From the NCBI GenBank assembly GCA_030729445.1, contig JANQXJ010000063.1, positions 1 to 6,909 on the forward strand: a DNA stretch of 6,909 nucleotides, written 5' to 3'. The stretch is from Limnohabitans sp. (GTDB taxonomy: Bacteria > Pseudomonadota > Gammaproteobacteria > Burkholderiales > Burkholderiaceae_C). Below are positions 5,414 to 6,909 of the stretch, one piece after another (the first letter of the stretch is position 1; every line of letters starts with the position of its first letter). The translations under genes and the position numbers were made by a program. The notes beneath the pieces were generated by a model, which was not told the origin of the DNA, made no database searches, and was given only the letters and a program-made list of their open reading frames with translations.

Positions 5414-6909
5414 GGATTCGAAGCACTGGCGCTGCAACTGCTCAATGGCCTGAGCCACGCCACCACCTTGTTCTTGATGGCCTCCGGGCTGACGCTGATT
5501 TTTGGCGTGACCCGGATCGTCAACTTTGCGCACGGCAGCTTCTTCATGCTGGGCGCTTTGTGGTCGGCGCATGCGGTGACGAACTGGTGGCCCGCCATGG
5601 CGGACACCGCTTGGGGCTATGGCGCGGTGATCTTGATGGGCGCGTGTGTGGCCGCCTTGCTGGGGGCCGTGACCGAAGTCTTGCTGCTCAAGCGCATGCG
5701 CCACGCGCCGCAGCTCTACCAACTGGTGGCCACCTTTGGCCTGACGCTGGCGCTGCACGACGCGATGCGCTGGTTTTTTGGCCCTGAAGAGGTGTTCGCG
5801 CCGCGCTTTCCGGGCCTCAAAGGCGCGATCCAGCTGGGCGAGTCGTTTTTCCCGACCTGGCAATTGTTCACCTTGGCGCTGGGCCCCTTGGTCTGGCTGG
5901 GCTTGCACCTTTTGCTCACGCGCACGCTGTGGGGCCAGCGCGTCAAAGCCGCCACGCAAGACCGCGAAATGCTGGGCGCGCTGGGCGTGAACCCCGCGCC
6001 GCTCATGCTGGGCGTGGTGATGCTGGGCTGCGGCTTGGCTGGCTTGGCCGGGGCGTTGCAATTGCCGCGCGAGCCGGCGCACTTGCAGATGGATGTGAAC
6101 GTGGTGGTCGAGACCGTTGTGGTGGTGGTCACCGGGGGCTTGGGCAGCATTGGCGGGGCTTTTGTGGCGGCGGTGCTGATTGGCGTGATTCATGCGCTGG
6201 GCCTGAGCTTTTTCCCGCAAGCGACTTTGGTGCTGGTGTTTTTGACCATGGCCGTGGTGCTGGTTTGGCGGCCGGAAGGGCTGGCCGGGTCGGCCGCCCA
6301 TGCCGAGCAGCGCGAAAGCGTGCCGGTGTTTGCGCTCTGGCCCGTGGCGGGGTGGGGCCGGGCGCTGTTTGTGGCGGTCTTTGTCGGCTTGACGCTGCTG
6401 GCCTGGGCGCAGGGCGACTACGGCCGCAGCTTGGCCGAAGACGTGATGGTGATGATGCTGTTTGGCCTGAGCCTGCAGTGGATGATGGCTTTGGGTGGCT
6501 TGGTCAGTTTTGGCCATGCGGCGTTTTTTGCGCTGGGCGCCTATGGCGCGGCGCTCTCGCACCTGCACTGGGGTGCGGGTTTGCCTGCAGCTTTGGCAGC
6601 GGGCATGGCGCTGGCGCTGGCCGTGGCCGTGGCGTTTGGTGCTTTGGTGGTGCGCAGCAGCGGGGTGTACCTGGCCATGCTGTCGCTGGCGTTGGCGCAA
6701 ATGATTTGGGCGGGGGCCACGCAATGGGTGGGCTTGACAGGCGGCGACAACGGCCTGATCGGCTTGCGTTTGATTGCGCCCGAGTCCAGAGCGTTGTGGG
6801 ACGCGGCGCTGGGTATCTTCATGCTCTTGGCCATCGTGGGCATGGCCCGCGTGGCGCGATCGAGCCGGGGCGCGGCTTTGCAGGCTGTGCGCGATGCGCC
6901 GTTGCGGGC
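5411..6909 (+). CDS. livHM: Fused LivH-LivM branched-chain-type ABC permease (3' end outside the window)
   Basis: One uninterrupted frame of 499 codons reaches the right edge and covers both permeases of a branched-chain amino acid/urea/aromatic-type ABC importer. Residues 1-291 are LivH-like: IFGVTRIVNFAHGSFFMLG (30-48), the cytoplasmic ATPase-contact loop VKAATQDREMLGALGVN (178-194), TGGLGSIGGA, and the usual end VWRPEGL (285-291). A linker of about 20 residues (AGSAAHAEQRESVPVFALWP) leads to a LivM-like half with GGLVSFGHAAFFALGAYGA (362-380), VYLAMLSLALAQMIW (419-433), GLTGGDNGL and the start of its own ATPase-contact loop, SSRGAALQAVRDAPLR (484-499). Both halves are strongly hydrophobic with many predicted membrane spans. 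No ATG precedes the first span; TTG 5411 is the best start, with AAGGG (5400-5404) 6 nt upstream. ATPase and binding-protein genes probably follow beyond the window. The substrate is unknown. Confidence 0.9.
   Translation, partial: MGFEALALQLLNGLSHATTLFLMASGLTLIFGVTRIVNFAHGSFFMLGALWSAHAVTNWWPAMADTAWGYGAVILMGACVAALLGAVTEVLLLKRMRHAPQLYQLVATFGLTLALHDAMRWFFGPEEVFAPRFPGLKGAIQLGESFFPTWQLFTLALGPLVWLGLHLLLTRTLWGQRVKAATQDREMLGALGVNPAPLMLGVVMLGCGLAGLAGALQLPREPAHLQMDVNVVVETVVVVVTGGLGSIGGAFVAAVLIGVIHALGLSFFPQATLVLVFLTMAVVLVWRPEGLAGSAAHAEQRESVPVFALWPVAGWGRALFVAVFVGLTLLAWAQGDYGRSLAEDVMVMMLFGLSLQWMMALGGLVSFGHAAFFALGAYGAALSHLHWGAGLPAALAAGMALALAVAVAFGALVVRSSGVYLAMLSLALAQMIWAGATQWVGLTGGDNGLIGLRLIAPESRALWDAALGIFMLLAIVGMARVARSSRGAALQAVRDAPLR

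Noticed and set aside
5288..6724. A 478-codon open frame on the minus strand.
   Set aside because: It lies antisense to the nitroreductase end and livHM, and its product is a Gln/His/Arg-rich low-complexity string with no family resemblance. This is what a GC-rich membrane protein gene produces on its other strand.

Overview
The window reads like ordinary chromosome from a GC-rich betaproteobacterium of the order Burkholderiales, most likely the family Comamonadaceae. The basis is codon style, a PHB phasin with a TGCA-type promoter palindrome, a Fur-controlled ferric-iron binding protein, and a branched-chain-type permease. I see no phage, IS, CRISPR, tRNA or rRNA sequence.

Layout. (1) Positions 2-226, +: the last 74 codons of an unrecognised gene. 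(2) Positions 251-1294, -: a periplasmic Fe(3+)-binding protein of the FbpA/FutA type, convergent with the first gene and interrupted by one in-frame amber codon at 962-964. (3) Positions 1295-1372: a short divergent promoter region with a good Fur box, between fbpA and the next gene. (4) Positions 1373-2341, +: a patatin-like phospholipase with a lipoprotein signal. (5) Positions 2342-2536: no gene, but a series of hairpins ending in a strong intrinsic terminator that belongs to the phasin transcript. (6) Positions 2537-3070, -: a phasin (PHB granule coat protein). (7) Positions 3071-3256: a divergent promoter region with a TGCA-rich palindrome that may be a PhaR operator. (8) Positions 3257-6909, +: a tightly packed set of a histone-deacetylase-fold hydrolase, a hotdog acyl-CoA thioesterase, a nitroreductase, and a branched-chain-type ABC permease in which the LivH-like and LivM-like halves share one reading frame. 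The permease runs off the right edge.

How the genes work together. fbpA would deliver ferric iron to an inner-membrane permease that is not next to it, and Fur would repress it when iron is plentiful. The phasin belongs to carbon storage. The four-gene set on the right looks like one operon: two ATGA overlaps and then a 41-nt gap. A LivHM-type importer next to a thioesterase, an FMN nitroreductase and a zinc deacylase suggests uptake and processing of an organic acid, aromatic compound or acyl/acetyl conjugate. The substrate cannot be read from the sequence.

The points most worth a second look are the single amber codon in an otherwise intact fbpA, the LivH-LivM fusion, the translationally coupled deacetylase/thioesterase/nitroreductase/permease cluster, and the structured 3' UTR of the phasin gene. 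I did not find convincing evidence of a wholly new system.
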